DNA of 64,000 nucleotides, from the NCBI RefSeq assembly GCF_032062135.1, contig NC_092862.1, positions 60,194,350-60,258,349 of the forward strand, in the 5' to 3' direction. The notes beneath the pieces were generated by a model, which was given only the letters and a program-made list of their open reading frames with translations, did no database searches and was not told the origin of the DNA. This stretch comes from Pyxicephalus adspersus (Eukaryota > Chordata > Amphibia > Anura > Pyxicephalidae). Shown here in pieces: positions 1 through 12,395 of the stretch; position 1 is the stretch's first letter; each line of letters begins with the position of its first letter. Both the position numbers and the translations under genes were made by a program.

Positions 1-1183
1 TTATTTACTGACAGTAAATGTTTTTTTCACTTATCTGACTTATTATTTAGTAAAATCTTCATGTCATACATCATGAGGTGAGCACTGTTCACTAATAGAT
101 GTGTCGCTGATGCTGATAAGATTTTAAAACATATGTCCAATTTTTAAGTAAACTCCACTTCAAATTTTGACTTGTTTATATTGGGTAATTTTATGGGTTT
201 TATATAGAGACTGCTTACCATTTTAAATGACAAATCAAACCATGTAAGAGGAACTTTGCAATCCCAAATCTTAGTTCAGCCAACTTCTGGAATTTTTGAA
301 ACAAAGGCATGCATATATTGGGGGACATTTATTACAATGAATAGGGTTTATGAGTCATTTCTAAAAATTAGGCTGCAGTCAACTGAAAAATATGCAAAAC
401 TTTTCCACAAAGATGCTTTTCAGTGCAAATGAAACATTTTTTTTACTGTTTGTTAAGAGAACCAGAATAGAATACACCTCTTCAACCAGATGTGGAGGAA
501 ATGGATAATGTACAATAATGTGTTAATTAAAACTGAAATTGATATATGATTGGTGGTGGGGGATTTATAGTTATTTCAGTGATTATTGTGAACAAAACTA
601 GTTGTTAAGGTTGATTGCGAAATTATTTAAAGGGGCTAAGTCTCAAAACAGTAACAGAATGTGCAAAACTTGGGCAGACTAAGGTGAGGTGGCAGTATGC
701 CGATTGAAAGGGATAGAACATTTAACAGGTATGTTGCTATGTGCTGAAATAGAATATATTCCTAATAAACCAAACAAATAACTCAACAGCTCAATGATCG
801 TTATTCAATATTTATCAATAAAGGAATATATTGGGATAAATGAGTTATCTCTCTCCCTGATTCCTACAGCCGCTTGGTTTTGTATATGGAGAAAGCCAAA
901 GGATGGTTTCACCACACAGTGTCAGAAGCCAATTGCTAAATGCAATTGTAGGTAGGGGAGGGAGGGTTATCTTGTGGTTCATGTCAGACATAATATAGAC
1001 ATCGGACTAGGGTCATATAGTGACTGACAGATGAGGGTTTTGCTATGGAGAAGAGCCTAGGAAAACCTGTTGAATGCCAAAGCCACCTATGTTGTGAATA
1101 GAATTTGCTTGTGCTATTTTCCACTATGTAACAATCAGATGTACCCCACTTGAGATAACAAGAGCAGTAAATGGTAAAACAAT

Positions 1184-1599
1184 AAAGGTGCGTACACACT
1201 TCCAATTTTTATCGTTCAAAACGAACGACGAACGATCGATTGGGCAAAAATCGTTCGTAAAAAAAGTAACCGACGAACGAGGAAAGTCGTTGGAAACGAA
1301 CGACCGGACCGGCGGATCGGATTGGACGACGATCGTTGAACATCGTTCGTGTGTACGATCGTTGATCGTCCATGGTCTGAGCATGCGTAATGAACGAACG
1401 TTCGTTCACTTTCCTGTCGTGCACATAGTTCCTCTATCGCTTAAACGATCGTATCTATCGTGTGTACAATATCTACGAACGATCGTGTCGTTATCTCTAT
1501 GTGCAGGATCGGTGCTATACGATCGTTCGTAGATATTGTGCAGGATCGTTCGTCGTTCGTTTTCCAACGATAATAATTGGAAGTGTGTATGTAGCTTTA
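1184..1599 (+). repeat. CpG-dense MITE, near full-length copy A
   Basis: About 416 bp with terminal inverted repeats: GGTGCGTACACACTTCCAAT on the left and ATTGGAAGTGTGTATGTAGC on the right. The inside is packed with words related to ACGAACGATCGT and CGTTCGT, making it far richer in CpG and GC than its flanks. The chance ORFs across it are translations of this repeat. The same unit recurs in reverse at 33690-34118 and as right-end fragments elsewhere. Superfamily is not determined because the target duplication is unclear; TA- or TTA-like flanks are possible. Confidence 0.8.
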
Positions 1600-2075
1600 G
1601 GCAGGTAACAGAATAGCAGGTCATCAGTAAAACACCAAAAGCTACAAGCAGAATTTAGATCGGAACTGAAGTGTAGTGTAAGATAAAGTGAACCTATTTT
1701 CACTTAAACAACTAGTCATGCAAAGATGACTTGTGTGATTTTTTTTCTTTGCCCCCTTTTTTTTGGAAATTCCTAAAAATATTTGGATAATGATAATGAA
1801 GTTAACCTTACTTTACATGCATTCCAGTGATGGCTATATGGCATTTCTCAGATCAGGTTTTGTAAAGACGAAAAGCTTAACAAAGATTGATTAGGTTTAC
1901 ATAGACTTGAAAGCCAGCATGTAGCAGATTTATTGCGGAAAATAAACAATTGGTATGTTCAAAGGATTTGAGAATATGTGTAGTAGTAAATGTCAATTTT
2001 TTAAATTATATACAAGTTTTACCGCTTCTCAACGTCATACGCAGTGATCTCCAACGATGGCGACAACAGACCTTT

Positions 2076-2216
2076 ATGTGTACAATATCTACGAACGATC
2101 GTGTCGTTAACTCTATGTGCAGGATCGGTGCTATACGATCGTTCATATATATCGTGCATGAACGTTCGTCGTTCGTTTTCCAACGATAATAATTGGAAGT
2201 GTGTATGTAGCTTTAG
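2076..2216 (+). repeat. CpG-dense MITE, right-end fragment (copy C)
   Basis: Matches the right third of copy A, from TGTACAATATCTACGAACGA through the terminal AATTGGAAGTGTGTATGTAG. It shares even the final GCTTTAGGC with copy A, so both belong to one subfamily or arose by local duplication. The left part is missing or replaced by unrelated sequence at 2020-2075. Confidence 0.75.
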
Positions 2217-5200
2217 GCTACGATGCCATTGACCTTTTTTAAGGTAGGAGCTTAGCTGTATTTTTTTTTTTGTAGTTTATATAGGACTAAGAAATCAATT
2301 TTTGTAACAATGCAGTAAATCTATAACTATGTAGTCAGTGTACCTCCTCTTTCAACCTCTGGCTTTCATGAATATTAAATAATGTTTAGAAGATAAAGCA
2401 CGGGCAATGTGTACACATGTATACTTTATATATACAGTATATAGTCACACATATGCTAACTTGTAAAATACTGGACATTACATAAGTACTATTTAATATT
2501 CTTGTATAACGTATGGAATGCAAATCTGGGTTTTCCATTTGGGGGAAATTCTTCTGTCGGTAGAAAGAAAATGGAAATCAATCAGACTGCTACTTAGATT
2601 TGGTGCAGTATGCCAAAGTAAACTTTCAGGTTCCAAGTACATGTTTCTGGTCTTTGTTGAATAGAAATGCACGTCGCACTGAAACTCTGTCCTGTAAGGG
2701 CTGCAGTTTATAAACTGCTGTTTGTTCTGGAGTAAACCCATTTGCAACTGAAAATTCCCTTCATATTTCCCAGGATTTTTACTGGGAGATGTATAGTGGT
2801 AATAATGACAACACTTTTGTACAAATGTTCATATTTGCATATATAATGTTGATGGCCTGTGAGTGTTTTACTAAAGAGTGTGTTTGCCTTAGGGCATATA
2901 AAGTTTAGAGTCACAGCTGGATATAGACTGTAATGTATACAGTGTCACCCTGAACTACTGGACCAGATAACTAAGAAACTTTCAAAATGTAACCGAAACT
3001 ATCAACACTTTGGGTGTAAAAAACATAATTTACATGAAATTAGTAAATTAACTGAATTTTTCTCTCAATTTTACTTCCTGTCATTCTCTGCTCAACAGCA
3101 CTTTTGTGTGAAGTGTTAGCTCTCCAAACCAAATTAACTTTTATTGACTTGGCTCAGTATTGTCAGTCTAAAACCGTTACCACATAAAAAAAGCACATGT
3201 ATGACCTTCTCAATCTTCTACTGCCTCTTCACTGTACAAAAATTTGTCCAGACTCTCTGCTAAAACATAATATGCAGAGCCATATTTTTCTGCAATGCTT
3301 CTTGCCTAACAAATGGTTTTGTTAGTTCCTAAAATGCTGACCCGGATATCGTATACAGATCAGAAGTACAAATTTTACTTTGATTTCACCTAATACATAC
3401 TTGTTCTAAATTAAGCAAATAGATCCAAACGAAAGCTTTTTTAAATACACAGCAATATCTACCCCCTTTTTTTTCTCAGAACAAATTATTGGCAACAAAG
3501 AAAAATGAAGTGCCCTTCTTATCTGTGCTGTCATGGGTGCTTGTATCACAAGACTGAACAAAATGCAAATCATTTCACAGATACAGCACTTATGTATTCA
3601 TTTCAGCTGTGTATATATCTGGGTTGCTGAAATTTAGCTTTTAAGTGTTTTTATATGGGTATGTCATATTAAAAAAAGTGCACGGAACACCACAGACTAG
3701 GCTTGAGTTCACTTTGCACAGTCCTAGTGTTTTTTGGATGGTGTTAAACTTCCCTGCAGTTGCTTGTTGAAGTAAAACTTGTTATAAACCTGGTGAATTA
3801 AATTGAGTGTGTAAGTTGATTAAGAGATGGCTTAAGTTCTTTGCCAATCTTGACTTTCCTGTAAACAGACTCAATTCATTAAGATATTTATATTCCTTCA
3901 ATTTTACTTTTCCTACCTTCTCACAACCTTGGATGGCTCCATTTCATCCCTTCTCAATATACACTCACATAGATATTCCCTAGTAGGAATAAATTACTGT
4001 CATTAAAACACATGAACCTGGAAGATTCCCACCAGTGAATGTTTGAGGGAAAGTCAAATCCCTGTTTTATATTCAGAGCCCTTAGTGGCGTGCAAGCATC
4101 TGTAGGCTACCAGTTTATCAACAAAGACGTCACCACTAAAAGATTCTTGTTTTTTTGCTCAAAATGTTTTGTCAGGCACAATATGGCTCTTGTATTGATC
4201 ATTAGCAGGTAGCAGAACTAATTGTTATCTAACTTCTATTCAGTCATTTTTCTTATAACTATGATAGCTAAACATTTAAGATAGATTCCCAATCATGTGA
4301 TTTTGTTTACAGCATAATATCTACATTAAATGTATACAGTGTATATCAAAGGCTACAAAATATTAACTGGTAGGAAGTAAAAAAAAGACCTTAGAAAGAA
4401 GTTCAGAATGTGAGTTTAGGTCTGCTGTAAGCAGTATATTGAAAATGTAATGATGTGTCCTTCTTGAGTGTTTGAAAGGAAATCACTGTCTATTAAGAGC
4501 TGACAATAAAAATTCTAGATAATAACTGTGGTATGTAATTTGGAAAGGTAATATAAATAAGTAACACAACAGTGGGTATATCAGCTTCATGGATCCCCTA
4601 CACTGGTTTTTAATTACATCTGATGTAAATATCTGTAGTATGTTAGCCATTTCTGAAATATTGGCACAATATTAGTTATCTAAACTTAGAAAGAATTGGA
4701 ACACTGAAAGATCTTTAGGGAAAAGGAAGGTGAGTCTTTCGTAGTAAAGCATAACAACATAGTACACATATGGTGACTGGATATTATTAACCGACCACCT
4801 GAGAGTATATTTGTAGATGATAACTCAAATCATAAACAAATTCTGCACATTGTCAAACTACTTTATCAGTGTCTAAAGCTCAAACAGTGGAAAAACACTA
4901 AAATGCTGTCTGGAAAAATGTTTTTTGCAAATGCTTTTGGGAATACTTCCAGATGTGTACAGTTTAGCTAAAAATCCACTATCCATAAAAAACACTACTT
5001 CTGATTTGAATTATGAAGACTTTTGTATTATTCATATTTTTATCGCCTGTGGTAAGATCATAAATCATTTCCTCTACCCAGGGGAATTCTCATTCAATAG
5101 ACTGGAATGACTTTATCACAGTAAATAGAACTCAGTGTAATTTTTCTGCGATGTAGCAGCACGCTTCATCTATTGTAGCACTTAGCAAGTCTACTTAAAA

Positions 5201-6034
5201 TAATTACCACAGGCCTATCACAAGCACTGGATGAGTTTATTACAGGGCTTGTCCAGGAACATTTGGAGACCTCACTGAAATATTTCAATCCTTCTTCTCC
5301 TAGGGATGAATGAAACAGTGATAGAAAAAAAAATCTATTCTCATTCTTTACAGAGCTGAATTCTATATTCTGAAAATGTCTCTGAATTCTGCTTATGTTA
5401 AGATGGACCCAGAACCATAATTAAACAGCACATTGTGGTTGTAACCTTCTCTTTGGGCAATCTGGAGGATTCATACCGTCATCACTGCCTTTAGCTGCCC
5501 TGTTGTTTTCATTGGAAATAGGCTAGATATATAAGTAAAATTCTTAGTTAGAAATCTACATTTGAAAAACCATGGGACAAATATTTGGGCAAATTCTGGT
5601 ATGTGTCTGTACGATCCGCTGTGAGATTGTGTGATTGTTTTATAAGGCTTAGTGGTGGGTTACTGCTTTGCAACAGCATTTAATCACAAGTAGTGTCTGA
5701 AGAATGCAGGATCCACCATAGTGGTTGACAAATGCCTTACAGTAGCCCATCAAAACTACCTCTGAATGCTTTCATTCTTTGGTCAAGTATAGAGGTGGCT
5801 GCTGGCAGGCTGTAAACCCCCAAAGAAAGATCTGTTTAAACCTGACCTAAATGTACAATATTATTGAGAATGTACTCTATAAATAAAGTGTATATAAAGG
5901 CAAAATAAAGATAATATATGTATGGTACGTGTCAATGGTAGTGAAAAGCTTAATGTTGAATTCACAAAAGACACAAACTAATGCAGTTCCATATTCATTA
6001 TTATAACATTACTTGGTATTAACCAAGCCAATGG

Positions 6035-6108
6035 TTCTGAATCAATAAATCTCTATAAGATAGAGATATATAATTCAGATGACAGACTATCATGGGTGAA
6101 CCTGGGAC
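6035..6108 (+). repeat. Half copy of palindromic (foldback) MITE
   Basis: Contains AATCAATAAATCTCTATAAG followed by GACTATCATGGGTGAACCTG, matching the left arm of the foldback element at 52892-53041. The right arm is not present. Confidence 0.5.
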
Positions 6109-7370
6109 AGATGAATATTACTGACAGTTCCTGATTACTAATAACTAAAACTAGATACTTGGCTTATATTTTTTCATAGCTGTAACTATTCCTTTTTCAT
6201 CTGACCCAGCTACTAGAAGAATTCTTTACTAAAAGAGAATACACATGACTACACTTTTCTGTGCTGTGAGGCAGATGTTCCCAACACATACAGGGAGAAA
6301 ATTATGACAAGGTCTTTAACAGTTATCCTTTGTTCAACACAGTCTTTCCCTCACAGTTGTTTTCACACTTGCTTCAACACCCGCCTACGCAATCCTAATA
6401 AAAGTCAGCACCTTGCACTACAGAGTGTTATGTTTCTTCCTTTCAGTACTTTTCTGTGCTTAAGTTTTAAATATTTTAGAACCTGTTTTGTGAAGAGAAG
6501 ATGTATTTGATAACAATTATGTGTTTTAAAATGGTGTATTATGTGTTAACCTTGCTATTATTACTAGTATTACTAATATTACTACTACTACTACAATATC
6601 ATCTCCCAAATTAACATTCATGCTTTGTGTATGGAATTTGTTGAAGTCCTCATTGATTTCAAATGTTCATTGAGTTATATTATAATTACAAAAACGAACA
6701 TAAGTGTTGTGCTTACCTGCCACAATTATTACAACAGTTGTCATTTTATCACACTAACCAATGGCCCTAACACCTTTCAGCAGAGGATGACCACAGGAGG
6801 GTACTGTTAAAAGAACGGAAAACTGCTCTGCGTTGGGCATATTGTGCAACCTGTCTTCTAGAAGCTTTATTATAGTTAAAACAGATAAGTTGTAGTTATA
6901 AATAGAAAGCTGATGGCAGAACAAACAAAAACATTTATTTATTCAACTTTTTTTAGTGCCGTCCCTCCCCCTCAAGATTTGACTTTCCATCAAGTCGAGG
7001 TATAGGTTGGAATTTCCTCAATGCTAACACACACTACAGTAAAAGTCTACCAAAGTATATTGTCTGTATGTAGTGAAAATCAGTAAAAAAAAAAAAAAAC
7101 TTAGTGGAGGTGAATATTCACTCACTGACAAGGGGACAGCTCTCAAGGGGTAACTTATAACTACAAACAGCCTAGATATTTGATTTTTTAGATGGAAGAG
7201 GAAGAGAATCTTTATTTACAGCATATTTGAAATTGTTGGAAATATATAATTTTCCTTTACTTTTTCATAATCAGTGGCACAAAGTCAAGTCTGATATGTG
7301 TTTTAAATCTTAATTTTCAATGGTAACTTTAATTAAAGGTCTTGTTATGTTTTTTTGTTTCCATGTTTAG

Positions 7371-9413
7371 ATTCCATATCAGCTGTTAGAAGATTGTGCT
7401 CCCAGGGAGATGATTCCTCATGAAGTTCTTGGGGTTCCTTTTGGAATTAAATGTGATTTTCCATTCACCAGACTGAAATCAGTATCAGTCAGGCAGTGAG
7501 CAAGTAGTGGGGTTGGCGGGGGTGGCAGAAAGCAAAACATGAAATCTAATCAAGAAAGGAGCAATGAAAGCCTGCCACCAAAGAAACGTGAAATTCCCGC
7601 CACCAGTCGACCTTCTGAGGAAAAAACTGTCGGACTGACAAATGAAAACCACCGTACAGATAGTTTGTCATGGCTTCCCACCACAGGCAGCAGCCATGGT
7701 GGACGTCATCATGGGTCTGTAGGAACTTCAGTAGAAGCTGGTTTACAACAGGGGGTAGGTTTACATAAAACACATTCAACTAGTATAGACTATTCCCCCC
7801 CTAGTGCTCCAAGGTCGGTACCAGCAGCAACAACAGTTCCTGCCATTTATCAAACTGTGCAGTCTCAATCAGGGGCATCAGTATCTCCTGTGCAATATGC
7901 TAATGTGCCCCAAACGTTCCAGTTTATTGGGCCGCCGTATAGTGGACCATCTTATGCAGGATTCATCAATTCGCAGCTAGTTTCACCCACATCGAATTCT
8001 GCATCAAGTGCTGTGTCCTCAACAGCATCAGCAGTCTCCACTCCATCACAACGTTCCCAGATGGAGGCTTATTCTACTATGTTGGCCAATGTAAGCAGCT
8101 TAAGCCAGCAGGGGCATAAAGGTGAACCACATCTAGATCGGACTCCAGGATTGATTACAGCAGGATCTCCACCTACACAGTCAAGTCAATATGTCCATAT
8201 TTCAAGCTCATCACAGAGTGGAATCAGAAATCTGTCACCACCATCTATCCCAGTCCATTTACATACCCACCCAGTGATTCCACATACACTTACCCTGGGT
8301 ACTTCCCCACAGGTGGTTGTTCAGTACTCAGATTCAGGAGCTCATTTTATTGCTAGGGATCCTACAAAGAAAGAAGACAGTTTCAGGTCACAAGCCAAGG
8401 AGTTATTAAATGGGGAGATTGAGAAAGTTAGGAGATTTGTAGTCCCTTCCTCAACAGATGCACATCTAATGAAAGCAGGCAATAATAAACCAGCTTCCCA
8501 ACATTATGAGACAAGGCATGTAGTGATGCACCCTAGTACTGAATTTAGTGCTCGGGATCCCTCAGGTGTTCGGACCTCTGTCATGGTGGTGCCCAACAGC
8601 AACCCAGCTGCCACAGACATTGATGTTCCACAAACCATTAAGAGAGAAACCTCACCCTCAACTGCTCATAACAAGGGAAGCTTACACTTAGGAAAACCAT
8701 CCCACCGGTCCTATGCTTTATCCCCACAACAGACTTTATGCGCAGAAAGCGTGAAAACCGTGGCCACTTTATCTCCTCACACTGTCATCCAGACAACTCA
8801 TAGTGCAGCAGAGCAACTTTCTGTTGGGCTGCCTGCTGCAGCCTTTTATGCGGGTACACAACAGCCAGTTATTGGCTATCTCAGCAGTCAGCAGCAAACC
8901 ATTGGTTACCCTGGAAATTTGCCACAGCACTTGGTTATTCCAGGCACACAGCCCTTGCTCATACCTGTTGGCAATCCAGACATTGAACCATCCGGTGTAG
9001 GGGTAGCTCCTGCTATTGTAACTTCATCTCCCCAATTTGCAGCAGTGCCTCATACATTTGTCACTACGCCCATTCCTAAGAGTGATAACTACAGTGCTGA
9101 ATCATTGGCAACTCAAGCAGCCTACCAGACGACATTGGTTCCAGCTCAAATACACCTCCCACTAGTACAGTCTGTTGCTTCTCCAATGGCAGCTGCTCCA
9201 ACACTGCCCCCTTATTTCACAAAAGGGTCAATCATTCAGCTGGCCAATGGTGAGCTAAAAAAGGTAGAAGATTTGAAAACTGAAGACTTTATACAGAGTG
9301 CCGATATTAGCAACGACTTGAAAATAGACTCCAGCACAGTCGAAAGAATTGAGAACAGCCATAGTCCAGGCATTGCTGTGGTTCAATTTGCTGTCGGAGA
9401 ACATCGAGCACAA
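7371..9413 (+). CDS. ATXN1: ATXN1 large coding exon (5'-UTR part 7371-7538, CDS 7539-9413)
   Basis: Encodes residues 1-625 of ataxin-1, a nuclear, RNA-binding polyglutamine-family protein that partners the repressor Capicua. The start at 7539 gives MKSNQERSNE, the N-terminus known for ataxin-1. Recognisable blocks are the PPKKREIPATSR segment (13-24), the YSPPSAPRSVP segment (85-95), the TPSQRSQMEAYSTMLAN segment (168-184), the long Ser/Thr/Pro/Gln-rich low-complexity middle and the start of the AXH domain (from about 553, YFTKGSIIQLANGELKKVED). The exon begins after a pyrimidine-rich acceptor ending ccatgtttag at 7370 and ends at a donor, CAA|gtgagtt, in phase 0. The glutamine tract that in humans follows residue ~196 is absent: the sequence goes GHKGEP-HLDRTPG. 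Residues about 397-412 look like an insertion relative to the human protein as I recall it. Neighbour: the last exon at 13750. Assignment is essentially certain; the alternative ATXN1L lacks this N-terminal match and this synteny. Confidence 0.96.
7410..7499 (+). promoter_or_regulatory. 29-codon upstream ORF in the ATXN1 5' UTR
   Basis: An ATG at 7410 opens a reading frame ending in TGA at 7497-7499, 39 nt before the ATXN1 start and in the same exon, so every transcript using this exon carries it. The encoded peptide begins MIPHEVLGVPFGIK and ends SVSVRQ. The ATXN1 leader in mammals is known to be long and uORF-rich; that this one represses translation here is inference. Confidence 0.55.
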
Positions 9414-9544
9414 GTGAGTTAAATGTTGTATTTTGTGCCTATATTGTGTCTTTTTATTGCCTTTTAGTAATACCAAACAGTTTTAAGGCAATGCCTTACC
9501 GAATATTATTCATTATTCACAATTTATATATGCATACACAGTTG

Positions 9545-10560
9545 TATTATTATTAAACAGTACCTATATCGCGACAACATATTACGTAGCCATGTACATT
9601 AAATAGCGGTAGCAAATGACAGACAGATTCAACCAGTCACACAGAAGAGGACCCTGCCCAGAAGAGCATACAAGTTAAGAGGTGGGGGAAGTGGCACACA
9701 ATAGGAGGGGGAATTTGGGATGTTGAGGGTTTTAAGAGACAGAAGATAACGCATAGGCCAATATCAAAAGATGGGTTTTATGTGCACTTTTAAATGAGCA
9801 GAAGCTGAATAGGACAAGGAAAACAATTCCAGAGAGTCGGAGCAGCCCTAGGAAAGTCTTGGAGCTGTGCATTGAGGTTATAGGTGGGGAAGTTGATAGT
9901 AGGTCATTGGAGGAGCAAAGAGAGCAGCTAGGGATGTATTTTTCTATCAGGTCAGAAAGGTAGGTGGGACAGGAGCTGTGGAGATATTTGAAAGCAAAAC
10001 ATGTGAGTTTGAATTTGAAATGGAAGCTATTGAAGAGAGCTACAAAGAGAGGCAGCAGCATTCATAATGAATTGTGGAGGAGAGATTATTTGGGTTACTG
10101 GAATACCAGTAGAAGAATGTTACAGTAGTCCAGAAGAGAGACAAGAATGTGAACAAGGAGTTTAGTGGTCTCTGGGGACAGGTAGGGGCGGGTTATGGAG
10201 ATATTGCACAGGTGAAAGTGCCAGGACCTGGAAATTTTCTGAATGTGGGAGGTGAAGGAGAGGGCAGAGTCGCAGGTGATGCCAAGACAACGTACCTGAG
10301 GGGAGAGATGAAAATCATTGTTATTAACAGGAATATGTCGGGAATATTTGGTATGTGGGGGGGGTGAAAAGTTGCATTTTTATTAAGGTTGAGTTTTTTT
10401 AGAAACTTGGCAGCATGAAACCTGATCCAGGACTGAGGGAAACAAGTCAGGGGTGGGCAGATAGGTTTGAGTGTCATCAGCATACAGATGATACTGTAAA
10501 TCAAAGGTGGATATGATCATAAGGTCATTGGCCACTTTTGTAGGGGCTGTTTTGGTGGAA
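9545..10560 (-). mobile_element. 5'-truncated CR1/L2-like LINE, reverse orientation
   Basis: Read on the minus strand, the piece shows the reverse-transcriptase catalytic motif in YHLYADDTQTYLPTPD, then VRCLGITCDSALSFTSHIQK, a SLLDYCNILL block and the C-terminal CFAFKYLHSSCPTYLSDLIE, all typical of CR1/L2-group RTs. Several in-frame stops and frameshifts break it. The plus-strand left end (from about 9545) is the family 3' tail: a short (TTA) run followed by AACATATTACGTAGCCATGT, the same tail seen at 42277 and 59868. This is a dead insertion inside the ATXN1 intron. Confidence 0.8.
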
Positions 10561-10659
10561 TGAGCAGCATGAAATCCAGACTGGAGTGAATTATTAAATT
10601 TCCATATTTGTATGTTTCTCAGCTTTTAGCCAGAATAGTAAATCTTTTATGAAAAGTCA

Positions 10660-11012
10660 AAAGGTAATGTGAAGCTCTTTTGCCTGTTTAGTCATAGGGT
10701 CGCTGCAAGATGCAAAAGTCCCACTTTGAAAATTGGCAATCAAGCAGGTGTATGTTGCAAAAAGGGACAGGCAATATCCTTTCTGCAATACCTATTTTTA
10801 CCTGCCTGTTTGCTGCCCAGCTGTCAAATTTCAGGGATGTCCGGCAATTCCGGCTCCCCTTGCAGGTATCCGGGACTGAATGAACTTCCGCCCCCTCACC
10901 CCGGCCAATCAAGACTACCAAAAATTGTATTCAAGGAGACAAGAAGGAAGAAGATAACTGTGCTTGCAAAAGAAGGACAGCAGATTATCAACTAGGTATA
11001 GTTCTGCTTTAG
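10660..11012 (+). repeat. Interspersed repeat with internal short palindrome (family R1)
   Basis: Shares the arrangement GGGACAGGCA...TTCTGCAATA...ACCTGCCTG, then GGCCAATCAAGACTA and a right end TATAGTTCTGCTTTAG, with the copies at 38706-39028 and 57884-58080. The common ends TTTAGTTC(T/C)(G/A)CTTT and the inverse AAAGCAGAACTAAA suggest terminal inverted repeats, so a nonautonomous DNA transposon is likely. Family name not known to me. Confidence 0.5.
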
Positions 11013-12395
11013 GATCTTATCTCAGTGTAGGAAACGTTTGTAATCTACTAAACAGTTAGGATTAAATTTAGGGTTAAGATCCATGGTTAGGGAAGCTGAT
11101 TTATTGAATCTTGAAAGGGACTGTGTCTGTACAACATAACACAATAGTACACTTCTACATCTTATCTAAAGCTAATATAAAATGTTCCAGTTTACAAACA
11201 TGATGATTACACGTCTGCATACTTAGCTTCTAATTCTTAATGATTTTTTCTAAATCATATCAGGTAGTTACTGTATATTTATCTCATAGGGAAAAGGTGC
11301 TGTTTTTTTACAGTCTGATATCACAACATACATTTATAATAGTTTTATTGATAACTGCAATTGTTTATTAAGATCAAGCCTTTCGCATCTCTCACATTGT
11401 TCAAAGATTACAAATCTGAATTCTAAAGTTAAAAAAGTTAGCTGTTTTGTGTAGTGTCTAATTATTGAACAAATCAAAAGTGTGATAAAATCATGTGCAT
11501 ATAGCAAACATAAATTCCCCCACCTACGATCTTCAAGGATAAGCCCAGTTTATGAATGACTAATATCAAAAGTAACTTGGTAATTTTGGTTATTTCTTAA
11601 GCTTGTTAAGAGGTGTTTTAACATCAAATATCATCAGATATAAAGGGATATAAAGTGATGTTTAATTCTGAACTTCATGCATGCTTTATTTGTTTTATAT
11701 ACTTCTTTTATTTGTATACAAAGAATATAATAGGTTTTATTCAGGGTGGATATGTTTAAAGCCAGGTACCAATGTTGGCACAGGGAGAAGTCCTTGGCTC
11801 TGTGAAAGTTTTGATCACAGTTCTTACAAATGAGCAGTTTTGATGTTAAAATATAAGTAGGTGAATAGGGTAAAATTTAAAGTTCATCTGTGCAAATTTA
11901 AAATAAAGTGCAATTTTTGCAAAAAAAAAAAAACTGTAGTTGTAAACGCATGTAAAAGTTTAGCAGTGACAGCCTGATACACACACAGTGTTAAAACCTA
12001 ACATGTTTTGTACTTATTCACTCAACTTTATTGTGTTTTTGTGCACTAAAATTTGAGTTTACTGTAAAATTTGATTTGAGTAGTCCAAACATCATGTGAC
12101 ATCAAAAATTGCATCTACCATTATTTTAGTCAACACGGTTGACCATGCCTAGGAAAACCATGACCTGGAACTGTGAGGCAGATGGATTAGAAAGATGACT
12201 GCTCTTTCCATCCCTTGCTTCTGCCTCCAGCCAAATACATAGGGCATAATACCAGCAGGTGCAAACTAGCTGATTTTCCCATATGAGGAGGAAGAAGAGG
12301 AAGTGTCAGCCAACCCACCACTTACTTTGTTCTAGTTGTATGGCACAAAAACAGACACCGGCCTCCTCTGAATTTTGTGACCTAACCACCATTTC

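Larger units (their letters stand above)
1..7370 (+). other. Probable ATXN1 5'-UTR intron sequence, mostly unique AT-rich DNA
   Basis: No coding exon is recognisable. The identifiable contents are a full and a partial CpG-dense MITE (1184-1599, 2076-2216), a half copy of a foldback MITE (6035-6108) and a short trinucleotide ATT/ACT-rich run near 6555-6596. The other stretches show only scattered short chance ORFs. Reading it as intron follows from the splice acceptor at 7369-7370 and from the known long 5'-UTR introns of ATXN1; an untranslated exon hidden here cannot be excluded. Confidence 0.5.

Noticed and set aside
1188..1532. 114-codon open frame rich in Arg, Ser and Thr
   Set aside because: Translation of the CpG-dense MITE. 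The equivalent frames recur in copy B on the other strand.
10193..10504. 103-codon minus-strand open frame
   Set aside because: Shadow frame of the LINE RT. The real coding frame (with YADD) is broken and already annotated as a LINE remnant.
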